Shown here: positions 25,783 to 36,909 of the stretch, piece after piece
How positions within the stretch are numbered: the stretch's first letter is position 1
Layout of the letters: each line of letters opens with the position of its first letter
Assembly (NCBI RefSeq): GCF_033439725.1
Contig: NW_026944387.1
Span: 2,418,001 to 2,482,000 of the forward strand
From: Neurospora tetraspora
Lineage: Eukaryota; Ascomycota; Sordariomycetes; Sordariales; Sordariaceae
Direction: 5' to 3'
Length of the DNA stretch: 64,000 nucleotides
The notes under the pieces: generated by a model
What the model saw: the letters and a program-made list of their open reading frames with translations, nothing else
What the model was told of the DNA's origin: nothing
Database searches by the model: none
Program-made: the position numbers and the translations under genes

Positions 25783-25826
25783 TCCAAGGCTTGGCAAAAA
25801 TGGTTACTTTGCACCGTTAAAGGGAT
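25783..25826 (-). repeat. Right copy of the 44-bp inverted repeat
   Basis: The reverse complement of this stretch matches 3085-3128 at 42 of 44 positions. It marks the right border of the AT-rich block to within about 40 bases. Confidence 0.75.
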
Positions 25827-28800
25827 ACGTACCTGCCCCGGTTCAACATTTCGGCAAGATCTCACTCACCGCCATGGCCTTGATTGATTCTTCAGCAGGA
25901 AGGACGAACGGGCATTGTCCAAAACGGGCAGCAGCAATCCATGTTGCCATGCTGCCATTCCGTCCCTGCCAAAACGAAAATGTCACGGTCGTGGTGCTGG
26001 TCGGGCGCGGGGTTGAGATTGCGTGGACTGGTGTACAAAAATCTGAGACATAGAAATCTCCATGTAAGGTCGCCTGTCAACGAACCCCGCGCACAGGAGT
26101 AAGGTAGGGCGGCACTTCTCAACGCTGGAAACAACCTGAATGGGTAAGGTGCCTCGCCCACCACCTCTGTGCAGATGTCGTCGCGACGGTTGCCCGTTCG
26201 TGGCGTCAGGCCCGGGCACAGGTCACCGTCGGGTGGCAGGCCTGGCCCGCTCCAGTGAGCAGATGGCCCGCCTTTCCCAGGCACCTCACTGCATCGTCCC
26301 GTCCCATCCCACGATCCAAACATTTTCTTTTCTTAAAATTGAATCTCCAATACCACCACCAACAAGTACGACGTCATCCTCGAAAACGCAGTCAAAGCCA
26401 GTACTCTGTGACGAAACAAGCCCTTTTAAAACATGACGACAAAAGGGTCTCAACACACGAGAACTAACTCCTCTCTCTGGCCTGTGATTGGCTGAGGTGC
26501 TATTAAAGACTCCAGCCACTTCGCGATTCGCTGGAGCCGCCGCGGTCTCTGTTTTTAGCCGCCCTCCACTGCTTCGATGCCCCTGCCAAGGCTTCCATGT
26601 TTACCCCACGAACCAACTCGATGCTCCTAAGCGCCCTATGAACTATTTTGTTGTCAACAACAACACTTCTATTCTCCGTTGTTAACCACTGTCCCGTCTT
26701 CTACACTTCTAGAACTCTTCCATCCGCCATCCGTAAGTTGAGATAATTCCAGTTACTTGCAGAATATCGGGCGCCTAACAGTCTCTCTAGTTTCTTGTCA
26801 GCCAAACAGAGCCGTCTACCAGCCATCCCTCGACTCCCATGCCCGCATACCGAGCTCAAGGGTGGGCGCTATACGTTGACAACTCCTGCCATCTCTTGCA
26901 GTCATGGCTACACCGTAACGGCTACTAGCCACACTTGACGTGCACGGGCGACACACTGTGCTTCATCCCTTGTCAACACTACTGTCAACATTGGATGCTA
27001 TGCATACAGTATCAAGTCAGGAGCTGGGCTTTGTCTGTCGACGGTCCTTCTATGCGCCGAGCGCTTACATTCACAAGACGGCTTCAAACAACTGCTCCCT
27101 TAAATCTTCTGGATCAGGGAACATATGTCGAGGGCATTGGACTAGCTTGGCTAGTTCATGATGGATATGCAACGCAGCCAGAGTCACGGCGCTTCCCTGG
27201 GCGGCTCAAAAGGCTTCTAATGTAGCGTCGGCGGTTGTGGCTGGCTTGTCTCAACACCATCGGGGATTTACTTGGGCCATCGCCGTTACGTCAAGCCGGA
27301 GCATCGGTATCGTCACTTGGCCGGCCAAATATAGAACACCAAACCCGACCCTTCTCTTTGTTCTGCTTCCCTAGCCGGACCAACAACACCTCCTCAGTGC
27401 CAGGGTACCCAGCGTTCCGTCACATCTACCCGTCCTCCGCATCCCAAGATGGGCATCTGCGTCAACGGTTCCCTCATCACACTTAGCCAAAGCAATGCTT
27501 GTTAGTAGCCTCCACATGCCATGCCTCGTGGTCGTGTCGGTTTGGGGTCCAGGGCATGACGAAGAGCCGCACATAGGTACCAGTACCTGGCCATCTGTGC
27601 CAGATCTCAACACCGTACCTGCGTCGATTCGGATCCACTTTTAACGTCACTGCTTCCAACATCACGACCTATTTATGTACCCCCAAACCTTGCCGCCCAC
27701 CCATAACACAAATACAGACGAACTCTCGGAGATATATGCATCCCTGGCAGTCCAGCGGCCTTGAGTTAACCTCCATGATTACTTGCAGACACTAGCGTCG
27801 TCACAAAAGACTCTTCTCGCATCCCATCCCTTCTTCTCGAAGCCAAGTGTCCTACCCTTCGACATCACACTTTCCCTCCCTGCTTTCTCCCCTCATCTCC
27901 ACCGACACATCATATTTATAGTCAAGCGGCTACAATCACGACTTACAGGACATCACACACATGTGGTAATCAAACTGGAGTCGAAGTCTCTTGCTGTTCC
28001 ATGGACATATGATACCGTTGATCTTTCTGGGTCTTTCTGTGCCTATTTTCTGGAAACAACACTAAAAAATGATGACTTTTTGGAATATTGTCACTCACAA
28101 CGGTTTCACCAGGTAGCATAGGCGGCTAGCTTTCCACCCGGTCAAGCGGGCGAAAGCCTTTAATCTTGGATATTCGAGGTCCAAAGCTGGAACTGATCTC
28201 CTGTAGTCGGTTACCTCTGACTGAACACAATGACACAACCCGATGCCAGCAGCTTTTGACTTGTCCTAGGACGGACGACAGAAACCCTCTTTGGCGATCA
28301 AACGTCCTTCGAGTGTGATGACCTGGACTCAAAGCTGTTATGCTGACATCATGACCATGGATTGCCAAGGGGAAATTATTGTTGAACGTGTTGAAGGACG
28401 TAGGAGGAGGAGGAGGAGGAGACATTTGCGTTACACTTGGCGATAATTGCTTAACTATGGAGGCCGATTTGACCAGAAAAGAGAATGCGTCTTTGTCGTT
28501 CTACGAAGCAATATTATTCTACACAGAACGCCAGCTTAGTGGGAAAAAAAGTGCCTGTATTTGTAGTCTAGCAATGGACATGAAAAAACAAACGAAGCTC
28601 TACGCTGGAGTTATCATACTCGTGGCATCAGTGAACTCAAATCGTGTGCTTTCATCCTCCGTGCGAGGGAGAAGTATATACATACGTGCGTGCCCGTAGA
28701 CCGGTTGATACAGTGATGCCCTTTTGGTATATCAACATTTCATATCAAAAGAAGCATCGATGTTAGGTCATGTGAGCTTTCCATGTTCAAATCAGTAGAC

Positions 28801-29501
28801 GGCAAAACAGCAAGATGACGCTTTTTTAAATGAAAAGAAAAACATGATCAATTGAGTCAGTTAAGTTCAGGTCAGGCGGACATAAGAAGAACAAACATTC
28901 AGCCAGATGAGAACACTTGGATAGGTAACGATAGCATCTCTAGTTCGATAATGAGAAGCAGCAGCCCCAGACGGCAAAGAGAAAGAGAGAGGAATGTTAA
29001 ATACCGGTACCGAAGACGGACCATCATAACTCGTAGAGTGAACTTGGAAAGTATGTATGTAGCAAAGTTATATAGTCACTCTTTACTGGCTGACCTTTGC
29101 TGACTGACTGACTGAGACTTCATGTTTGATTGGTGAGTGAGTGTTCATTCAAACTACCTAATAACAGGAGTTGTGAGCGAGGCTAAATCAACGAAAATAA
29201 CAAACCAATTATCAGAATCAACACTGCAGGTATGAATTTTTCCAAGAAGGAATAATGTTTTGTCTTTAGAAGAAAGAGACGTCCATATGCCGGTAGATAG
29301 CGTCTATACACACAAGGGAAGACATCCCACGATAATCAATGCTTCTTCACCACCACCATCTTGAAGACATGCTCATAAACATCTACTCGTTCACCACCAC
29401 AACAACACACTTTGATTATCCCCCCCCCCCCCCCCCCTCTTCCCCTTTGCCCCAAACCGAAATCTACACCCACTCACTCCCCACTCCTCATCCTTCAGAC
29501 A
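25827..29501. other. Gene-free intergenic region
   Basis: The composition is normal. Short open frames on both strands show no domain, splice structure or codon bias. It contains a GGA repeat at about 28401-28420 and a run of 18 C at 29420-29437, just beyond the 3' end of the AP-3 mu gene. I see no RNA gene. Confidence 0.5.
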
Positions 29502-31344
29502 TCAACATCTAATCTCCACACCCCCCTTACTCACAGTCAAATACTTGACCCCCTTAAACGGCCTCACCGTCTCCGCCAGTCCTTTACTCCTCCTCGGATC
29601 CAGCACGATGCTCTCCACCTTGATCCCGCTCGCCGTCCACCCCTTGACCGCAAAGCTCACGCTCGCCGAGCTGGGCATCAGGATCTTGTTCTGCTGCGCC
29701 AGTTTCCCGTCCCTCCGCTCTTTTTCCTCTTTTTCTTGCTCAGCTGTTAGTTGTTTGCTACCACTACCGCTGGACAGCAAATCGCTAGCGCTCTGGTAAG
29801 GTGCTGGTTCACCGGCGTCGTAGGACCAGTCGCGGCCTCCAACGGAGGAGGTGTTGAAGCCGAAACCGGTGGGATCGTCGTTGTCGTCTTCGTCTTCGCC
29901 AGCAGAAGACTGGCCGACGACGGTGCAGCGGAGGGCAAAGTGGGAGGCAAAGCCAGCGGCCACGTCTTTGTTGGGAATAGTCCACTCGAGGAAACGGTCG
30001 CCGGGGTTGTATGTGGCGTCACCCTTGGCGGTGCGGATCTCGGCGAGGTTGCGCACGTCCGCCGGCAGGGGCACCGTGACTTTGAGGTCTTGAAGCGTGG
30101 GGAAGGCGGGCGTGCCGGGTTGGGGACCGCCTCCCATGCCACGACCGACGCCGCTGGCTGAGGAGAGCGGGTAGTTGGATGATGAGCCACTACCGCCGCC
30201 GCCGCCGCCACCAGTACCTGGGATCCTGTTGACGGTGAGGCGGACTTCAAAGTCGGAGCCGGTGGGACCGAGACAGGTCTTGATCTCGAGACTGACGGGG
30301 AGCTTGAGGTTGTTTGCTGGGGCGCTCATGTTGCCTAGGTTTCGGGCGCCCAGCGGGAGGAGGTCGACTTCGTAACCGGCTAGCGTGAAGCGGCCGTCGG
30401 GAGGGATGAAGCTGAGAACGCCGGGTTGTTCGCGCCATTTTGCGAGGCGCACGCAGGGGTGGAAGACAGGTAGGTCAATGATGCTGCCGAGGTTGTGCTT
30501 GCCGGTCGGACCGGTTAGAGTAACGACTATGTCGGGCACTCCAGAGACCTTGGAGGTGAAGGCGATTGTGCCGTTCGCGAAGGCGGCGAGAGGTCGGCCG
30601 GATGGGGCGAGGGTGACAGAGAGGGTTTCGATTACGTCGGCGTAGAGCTCGTTTTGGGTGTGTCGCACGTTGTTTCGGCGCCAGGGGAGGGCCAAAGTGT
30701 TCTGCTGGGCGAGGAGAGAAGCTGGGCTTGGGTTGGAGAAGGTAGGTTTTCTGGAGAGATGCGCAAGTCAGTCAGGGGGTTTGTTTTGTTTTGTCCATAA
30801 CGGGTAATGGATGATCATACGTGGGGAGGTTCAAGTTCCCGAGGAGCTTCCCCATGAAGCCTTCCACCTCAACCAAGTCGCGCAGCGCATTGGGTTCTGT
30901 TGTATTGATGGTGCCGGCATCGCACATCTCTGTGAGAAGCTGGGCTACGACATCGTAGTTGCTCTCGATCTTGTGGGCCAGTAATGGGGTGCCCAGGAAC
31001 TCTTCGAAAGAATCGACGATACGGTGGAGGAACTCGAGAACGAGCAGCGGCTCGACCTCTGAAGAAGTTGTTAGGAGAAAGAGAAGGTTGGCATGTTTGA
31101 GGCTGAAGACGAGCGTTGGTGGGTTGGTATTAGGGAGGTATATCAAGTTCGGCCTCGGGGCGGCATGTTCGAGATAGAGGGGCAGCAAGTACGACGGCGA
31201 CAGCGGACGCGATGTGTATGTATGCGACAGGATGGGGCTGCTGGAGTTGGGAATTAGCTTTTGTATTTTCCATTGCTCTGTCTCAAGGGTGCAGCTTTAC
31301 TTGTGCTCGTCGAAAATGTGGAGGGCCTCGATGACACCGTTCAT
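29502..31344 (-). CDS. apm3: AP-3 adaptor complex mu subunit (570 aa)
   Basis: Medium chain of the AP-3 adaptor, which sorts cargo from Golgi/endosomes to the vacuole. The model is complement(join(29502..30750,30821..31240,31301..31344)). Exon lengths of 1249, 420 and 44 give 571 codons. The first exon encodes MNGVIEALHIFDEH, exon 2 continues with SPILSHTYTSRPLSPSYLLP, and the N-terminal longin-like domain spans about residues 1-150. The mu homology domain follows from about residue 190, starting near NELYADVIETL and ending in SKGGVEIRC. Family resemblance is to AP-3 rather than AP-1/AP-2 mu chains. A Gly/Ser-rich loop (GGGGGGGSGSSS) and an acidic stretch (DEDDNDD) sit as insertions in the mu homology domain. 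It is divergent from the DMAC1-like gene, 375 bp away. The assignment is firm at family level. Confidence 0.9.
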
Positions 31345-31719
31345 GGTGAAAGAAAAAGAAGAAAGACGAGAACCTCGAGGGTTAAGTTTGATAACAGGAG
31401 GGGTTCGGTGATGGTGGTCCTCTGGCTTGTGGGTTGCAGTTGGGCAATCAGCGATGGGCAGGGACAGTGCCAGCGCTGTCACTGTCAGAAGCACTGACGC
31501 AATGCGAACCCGCAACAACAGGTGGCCCATGCTCTCACTGCCTTGCCAAGGCTTGACTAAGTCAACGGCGTGGGCGGTGGACAACGGCAGATCTCTCTCC
31601 AACAAGCTCCACTGTTCACTCCACGTCTCCGGGTGCTCTCATCAGGGGTGTCAATAATACCGAGGGGATCATTAGACGGAGTCAGCACACTCGTTCAACT
31701 CTCAGTCGAGTCATTAGCC
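31345..31719. promoter_or_regulatory. Shared divergent promoter region of apm3 and the DMAC1-like gene
   Basis: The two start codons face away from each other across 375 bp, so both promoters must lie here or overlap the transcripts. I see no clear TATA box or other named element. Confidence 0.5.
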
Positions 31720-32064
31720 ATGGCCAAAGACAACATTCCCCCGCTTCACACCCTGGACAGGCCTGAGAAGCTCCAGGACATCCTCAAGCAGGACCGTGGT
31801 GATGACTGCCTTCCCTGCCGGATCATTGGTGAGAACTCCTGTATTCATACTTGGAAACTTCAGAAGCTAACAATCTCTCTAGGTGGAAGTGCTTTCCTTG
31901 GTCTTGCCGCATACAGCTACTACTCCGGTCACTCCCAGCTCACCAAGGCCCAAGCCGAGATCCTGGCCAGCAAGTCCTTCTTTGGTATGAGGAGTAGGAG
32001 ATGGGCCATCACCGGTCTCTCATGTGGCATGGCCTATCTGGGCTTGTACAGACTGTTCAAGTGA
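31720..32064 (+). CDS. Small DUF4536/DMAC1-like membrane protein (96 aa)
   Basis: The model is join(31720..31828,31883..32064), giving 97 codons. The protein has a Cys pair in DDCLPCRIIGGSAFLGLAAY, where a C-x2-C motif runs into a hydrophobic glycine-rich segment, and a second hydrophobic stretch near the C-terminus (WAITGLSCGMAYLGLYRLF). That pattern fits the DUF4536 family, whose human member DMAC1/TMEM261 helps assemble the distal membrane arm of mitochondrial complex I; a role here is inferred only from that. The 54-nt intron has a GTGAGA donor, a GCTAAC branch point and CTAG. It is a multiple of three and has no in-frame stop, so an unspliced transcript would add 18 residues. Confidence 0.75.
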   Translation: MAKDNIPPLHTLDRPEKLQDILKQDRGDDCLPCRIIGENSCIHTWKLQKLTISLGGSAFLGLAAYSYYSGHSQLTKAQAEILASKSFFGMRSRRWAITGLSCGMAYLGLYRLFK

Positions 32065-32494
32065 GGTGATTGGAAGGCCCAGAGCCTGTACTTGAAATGA
32101 CCAGCGCGGAGCAGCCCACTGTGTGATGCCTTCTGCCGGGTGAACAAGAGCCTCCCACACGGTTTGGTCTATAAGGGACTAAGGCGACAGTGTCAGTCAA
32201 CTGCCACATTACAGCCGAGATTCATTATGGCCCGAAGAGTTGCTGGACTGAACGACAAGGAATTTCTAGCAAATGATACCATGTTGGCCATACTTGCTCT
32301 GCTGGGCGGTTGTTTCGTTTGTGCACCATCGGCGTCATCACCTGTTCGACCGTTCGACCGTCGGGAAAGGAGGTCTTAACGGAGCACCCGGTAGCCCGTT
32401 CGGAAACGGTCGCTGCCTGGGGCCCGTGCCATAGTAAGACGGGACGGCAGAGGGGGGACCTTATAAGGAGGGTCTTCGAGCTTGTTTGTCAACA

Positions 32495-32581
32495 GGGTGG
32501 TTGGCCGAGTGGGACTTGGTGATGCGCACAGCTCACCACAACCTGCTCGAAAGGCCATGGGTTCGATTCCCATGGTGGCGG
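32495..32581 (+). tRNA. tRNA-like sequence, type II (Leu/Ser-like), probably degenerate
   Basis: Both internal RNA polymerase III promoter boxes are perfect: an A box TGGCCGAGTGG at 32502-32512 and a B box GGTTCGATTCC at 32560-32570. The T arm pairs well (CCATGGG/CCCATGG) and a CTGCTCGAAAGG segment resembles the long variable arm of tRNA-Leu. However, the 5' GGGTGGT and 3' GGTGGCG cannot form an acceptor stem, and I could not fold a normal 5-bp/7-nt anticodon arm. It is therefore likely a tRNA pseudogene or the tRNA-derived head of a SINE; a run of T follows at about 32749-32757. Confidence 0.35.
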
Positions 32582-33592
32582 CTGTTTACTCAATATTTGC
32601 CCAGGCCTGCACCTTCGGGTGCCCGGGGGTTTCGGCCGCCCATCTAGTCTCGCTCGGGCTACCGTAGTAACAGTTGTGAACCTCTGGGGTGATTGGTATC
32701 AGTAGGGTGGTCCCTGTGGTTACCAATCGGCCAGCCATCCGAACAATCTTTTTTTTTCGCTCTTTCCTTTTTGTGAGGTTTGCAGTACCTGTCTTGGTGA
32801 GCCCCATTTTTGCGATCTGCGCGCGTCCCTTCTTCTTTCACGCTCGTGTTATTGTTGTTTTGTGAGATACCCAGTTAACATGTTAACAATGTTTATAAGC
32901 GCGTAGTATCCCGCGCACGTCTTCATGTTTATCTGCTATTTCCTTTCCCAACCCGTCACTTTACACGTTCCTTTTGCAAGGTTTTCTCTTCCGGCTCCAA
33001 CACGTACCAACAGCTCGCCTCCAGTCTGGCACGAAAGAGAACTCAGTAGGTAGTCAATCGGGAAGTGAGACAAAGGTGACATCTCCACCACGACTTCCGC
33101 GCTTATGGTGTGGATGACAACAGGGACCAGGCTTCATCGACCCAAACTTGGCTTCAAACCACACGTGGCAAGCGGGCCTGAGAGTGGAGATGTATTCAGC
33201 TGACGACTCCCAGGGACCCTGAACATCACTTTGATATCGACAACGAAGCAACCATGGCTGGAAGGACACTCGGGGAGTAAGCCATGGTTCCGGCCTTTAA
33301 CACATATCAGAAGGAGATGTCCGTTTATAGCCCAGGACGAGGTCGTGAAATATTCCATGGAGCAAAAGGGCAATCGTTATGCACGCAATGACTAGCTGGA
33401 CATTGTTTCTCTAGTCTTGACTATGAGAGGGAACAAAAAGCAAATCCTAGGAGAAACCGGTACAGTACCAAATTTTTGGTTATCCAAGTTGCTTCTCATT
33501 TCCAAGGACAAACCCAGCTTCCTTTCTCCCACTTTCCTGCCACCCTGCTTTCAACCCCCTACCCAAACCTCTTCTCCCTCTCCCCCTCCCTC
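32582..33592. other. Intergenic, no gene seen
   Basis: Downstream of the tRNA-like sequence and past the 3' end of the GH6 gene. It holds a run of T at 32749-32757 and no frame or RNA gene I can support. Confidence 0.5.
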
Positions 33593-34943
33593 TCAGAAAG
33601 AAGGCTTAGCATTCTTCAACAGCATCTCAAAGTAATCCTGGTTCCACGTCCCGGCTTCGGGACTAGGCTGATACGCATCGCTCTTTCCGCAAAAGCTATC
33701 GTACCTAGTTGCGCTGCTATCGCTGGTACCATCAGACTCGCCGCCGGGCTTGACCCAGACGAAAGCGTCAGCGAGGTCGTGGCCCGTGGTAGAAGTCGGG
33801 CGAACGCCGAAGCCGGCGCCGTTGACGTTGCACCAGTTGCCCCACTCCTGGCGCAAGCCGGAGACGCCGTTGCGGCCCGTGTCGATGATGGCGTGGTTGG
33901 GCATGCCCGCGGACTTGAGGGCCGGACCAAAGTTGTCAAGGTACAGCTTCTCGTTTTGGCACTTGTTGTATTTGGCGTCGGAGGCTTTGGAGAATTCGCC
34001 TGGGGAGAGGTCCCTGTTTTACGATACTATCATCAGCAACCTTTCTTCTTCTTCTTTTAGTCCCACGAGATGTGGTGAACATACCATTGGTTCCAGCCAG
34101 CAACGTTGGTGGCGAAACCGCGGACCTGCTTAGGGGATCCCGCGGCCTTGTAGGCCTTGGCCAACTCCTGCGCTCCGGGCTTGAGGTTGGCGTCCCAGCC
34201 GAGCCAGCCGCCGTGGCCCGCGTCGATGTACATGACGACGTTGGGGAGGTTGAGGTTCCTGAGGGCGTAGGCGACGCCGTCGCGGTAGCCGGACGCGGAG
34301 TCCTTGCAGGTCTGCAGGTCCGAGTTGGTGACGAGGTTGGGAAGCGAGTCGGGCTCGATGACGAGCGCGAAGGCGATCTTGGGGTGCGCCTTGAGGATCT
34401 TGACGATGGCTGTTTTGATGGGAGTGGTTTGTTAGCCCCTTTTCTTTCTTTCTGGGATACCATGGGGCGGGCGGGTCATCAGACAAAGAAAGACTCACCA
34501 TCGATATACTCAGTTTTATACCGGCTGAGCTCGCCAGCCTTCAACTCGCCGTTGGAGGCCTTGGCAGCGCAGTCACGGCCGGGCAAGTCGTAAATGACCA
34601 AGCCCAGGATGTGGTCGCAGGGAACGTCCTCGAGCGCCGGCTCCAGCTTGCCAATGTTCTCGATCGTGTCCAGCCAGAGGAAGCTGCCGACGTCGGCCAC
34701 CTTGGCAGCCTTTGCCGCCAGGCTCGAGTCCGAGATGGCCGCGACGGCCGCCTCGACCTCGGCCCGGTAGAACTTGTTGGCGTGGAGCGTGTACTTCTTC
34801 CACACGTTGGTGCTGGCGTCGAGGGTGACGGCTGAGGCGCAGCCGGCCTGGACGGCGCGCGGCTTCTCCTGCGAGGTAGGGGTGGAAGGGGCGGCGATGG
34901 CGGTGGCGGCAAAGGCCAACGCGGCGGAGTTGGAGAACTTCAT
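33593..34943 (-). CDS. Secreted GH6 cellulase (cellobiohydrolase II type) without cellulose-binding module (396 aa)
   Basis: Glycoside hydrolase family 6, the inverting cellulase family that releases cellobiose from non-reducing chain ends. The model is complement(join(33593..34013,34085..34409,34499..34943)), 397 codons. A signal peptide (MKFSNSAALAFAATAIAAPS) leads directly into the catalytic domain. Conserved blocks are SFLWLD (D92, matching the second family Asp), VIYDLPGRDCAA (D124, the expected catalytic acid), VIEPDSLPN, YIDAGHGGWLGW and FVWVKPGGESDGTSD. There is no N-terminal Cys-rich CBM1 or linker, unlike the main CBH-II. The usual PGGEC has Ser instead of Cys here. Introns are 89 and 71 nt. 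It lies among housekeeping genes rather than in a cellulase cluster. Confidence 0.92.
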
Positions 34944-36909
34944 CGTGAAACAGGGGAGGAGGGGCACGAACCAGAGACTGACTGCTTGAGTGTGATGATG
35001 ATGGGGGGAGATGAAGAAGTTGGGAATGGCAGGATCAGAAGCGGGGAGGTGCTTTGTGGTCTTTATACTGATGAGTTCCCTTCCTCGTTCGGCATACTGT
35101 CCCGGTTGTCTGTCTTCTGGTTAACCAGGTTGAGCCATACACACTTATCATCTTTCCTCCACCTAGTCGTGCCGATTTCGCCTCGCCTCCCATCCTCCCT
35201 GAGGGCGGTTCGAGATGAACAATAACACAGCATGGCAATCAGGAAGGCAGGCCCGTCACACGCGAGATCTTCTCGGCCTGGAACTTCCGAGGTCGTCACT
35301 TTGAGGAGTCCACCTTGACCAAGCACATTCGCATGGATACATCTCATGCAGGGTTTTGAGAGTCGCCTCAACTGTTTACAGCTCTTCAGTGGACGGAGGA
35401 AGCTACGCTCTTCAGGTCCCATGCCCACTTTTGTTCATATAGCACTTGACTTTAATCTCTTGCCTTCTCAGTCGAACCATTGCTCGGACCGAGCATGGGA
35501 TTGGCGATTGGTTCCTGAGAAAGTGTGGGGAAGTTGAGTGTCTTGAGGAAGAGGAGGAGGCGGCGGCGTTTCTAGAGAAGGAAACCCAATATGGAAAGGC
35601 AGTCTAGACTCCTTCATGCACGTCTTGTGGTGGGTGTGTAGGTCCTTTCGGATGGCGGCCCCTTGGTCTAGGGTGTCTTGAAGATCTCGTGCAGTCAGAC
35701 AACCTTCCTGGGATTTGCGGAAAAAAGGTAGATATTGCGAGCCAGCTGAGGCTCCGTGAATTTTAAACTTCTGTATTGGAGGGGCTACGGCCTCGGCCTA
35801 AGGCTTCTACATCCGTGCATTAAGTTGGAGACGGAGAAGCCTTGTTGGTCTTGTTATGGTACTCAACCACCACGCATAGCTCTGTGATGAACGTTTGAAG
35901 GCAATAGCTCAAGTGACATCAGAGTTGTACCCTACCTCTCGAAGAAGCACCGTGGTTCTGCCATCGGTAAATGTTTACGGTTCTTTGACAAATGCCGAGC
36001 TTGATGGTCTGGGGAAATGCCACCCCCGACTCCCGAGTAGCACAACGGTTAGGAGTGGCGGTTCTCTACAATGGATGGTATAGAAACACTCAAATTCTTG
36101 AGTCTAGGCTTTCTTATGATGAGAATTGCTGTCTTGCCCTGGAGATGTAAGATGGCCACCGAAGGGTCCTCCGGATCGAATTGGTCAAGTCGCCAAGTGG
36201 TCGTTGTTGGATAAATCGCCCTCGATATGGATGATCCGCAATCCCATGATCTGAAGACGGGATATGTTGCTTGCCATTCGCTGTTGGGTATAAAGTGCCT
36301 CTCATTAAGCCGCGGCTTATTAGCCGGCACAGTCACCAGTCGTGAGGCGCGACGGAATCTACGAGTTGAAAAGCTGGGGTAAACATGCCGCCCGGTACGT
36401 TACGTCCGAAGTATAATACTTACTCTCTTCCTCCCTCGCCGGTTCGGCTAAAACGACTGGACGGCTCAACATGTCGTTCTCTCTTGTCACATCCCAACTT
36501 TCCATTGCTTGAAGCACGACGTGATGACTGTTAATGGGGGACTGAGTGTCAGGCACGGAGCGAGACTTGGCTGTTGATTGTATTGTCAGATGTGAGAGAC
36601 GAAGGGCCGGAGAAGGAACAAAATATTGCCGCCAGTTGCATCTCTCAACCCGTTAGCAGACACAGAATCCGACAGGGGCTTTATGAAGTCTTTATAAACT
36701 CTGTCTCTTGCGTCAATGCTTTTGTGTGACTCGAGTGGCTCTATTCCTTTTGTTTTCCTATTCCTCTCAGAAGCAATAGCTCTATTTTACAACTAACAAT
36801 GGCCGTTGAAGCAAAACCCGCCTAAAAATGTGTGTTTAGCTCTGCAAGCCTGGCGATATAGATCTTGGCAGGATGTATCGTTTATACTGCCTCATCACTC
36901 GCTGCCGCC
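34944..36909. other. Intergenic region, no gene seen
   Basis: This holds the promoter side of the GH6 gene and the 3' flank of the OST3 gene. I found no coding region. At 36026-36070 a short segment (TAGCACAACGGTTAGGAGTGG) looks like the D-arm half of a tRNA, but no matching T arm follows. I did not find a regulator site I could name. Confidence 0.5.

Noticed and set aside
3085-25826. A Starship-type giant element
   Set aside because: No tyrosine-recombinase captain gene or cargo genes are visible; the size is explained by two nested LTR retrotransposons.
28379-28699. 106-codon frame with a Gly run
   Set aside because: The Gly run comes from a simple GGA repeat; nothing else is gene-like.
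29747-30250. Long frames on both strands inside the AP-3 mu gene
   Set aside because: They are shadows of the GC-rich real exon; only the mu homology frame has domain support.
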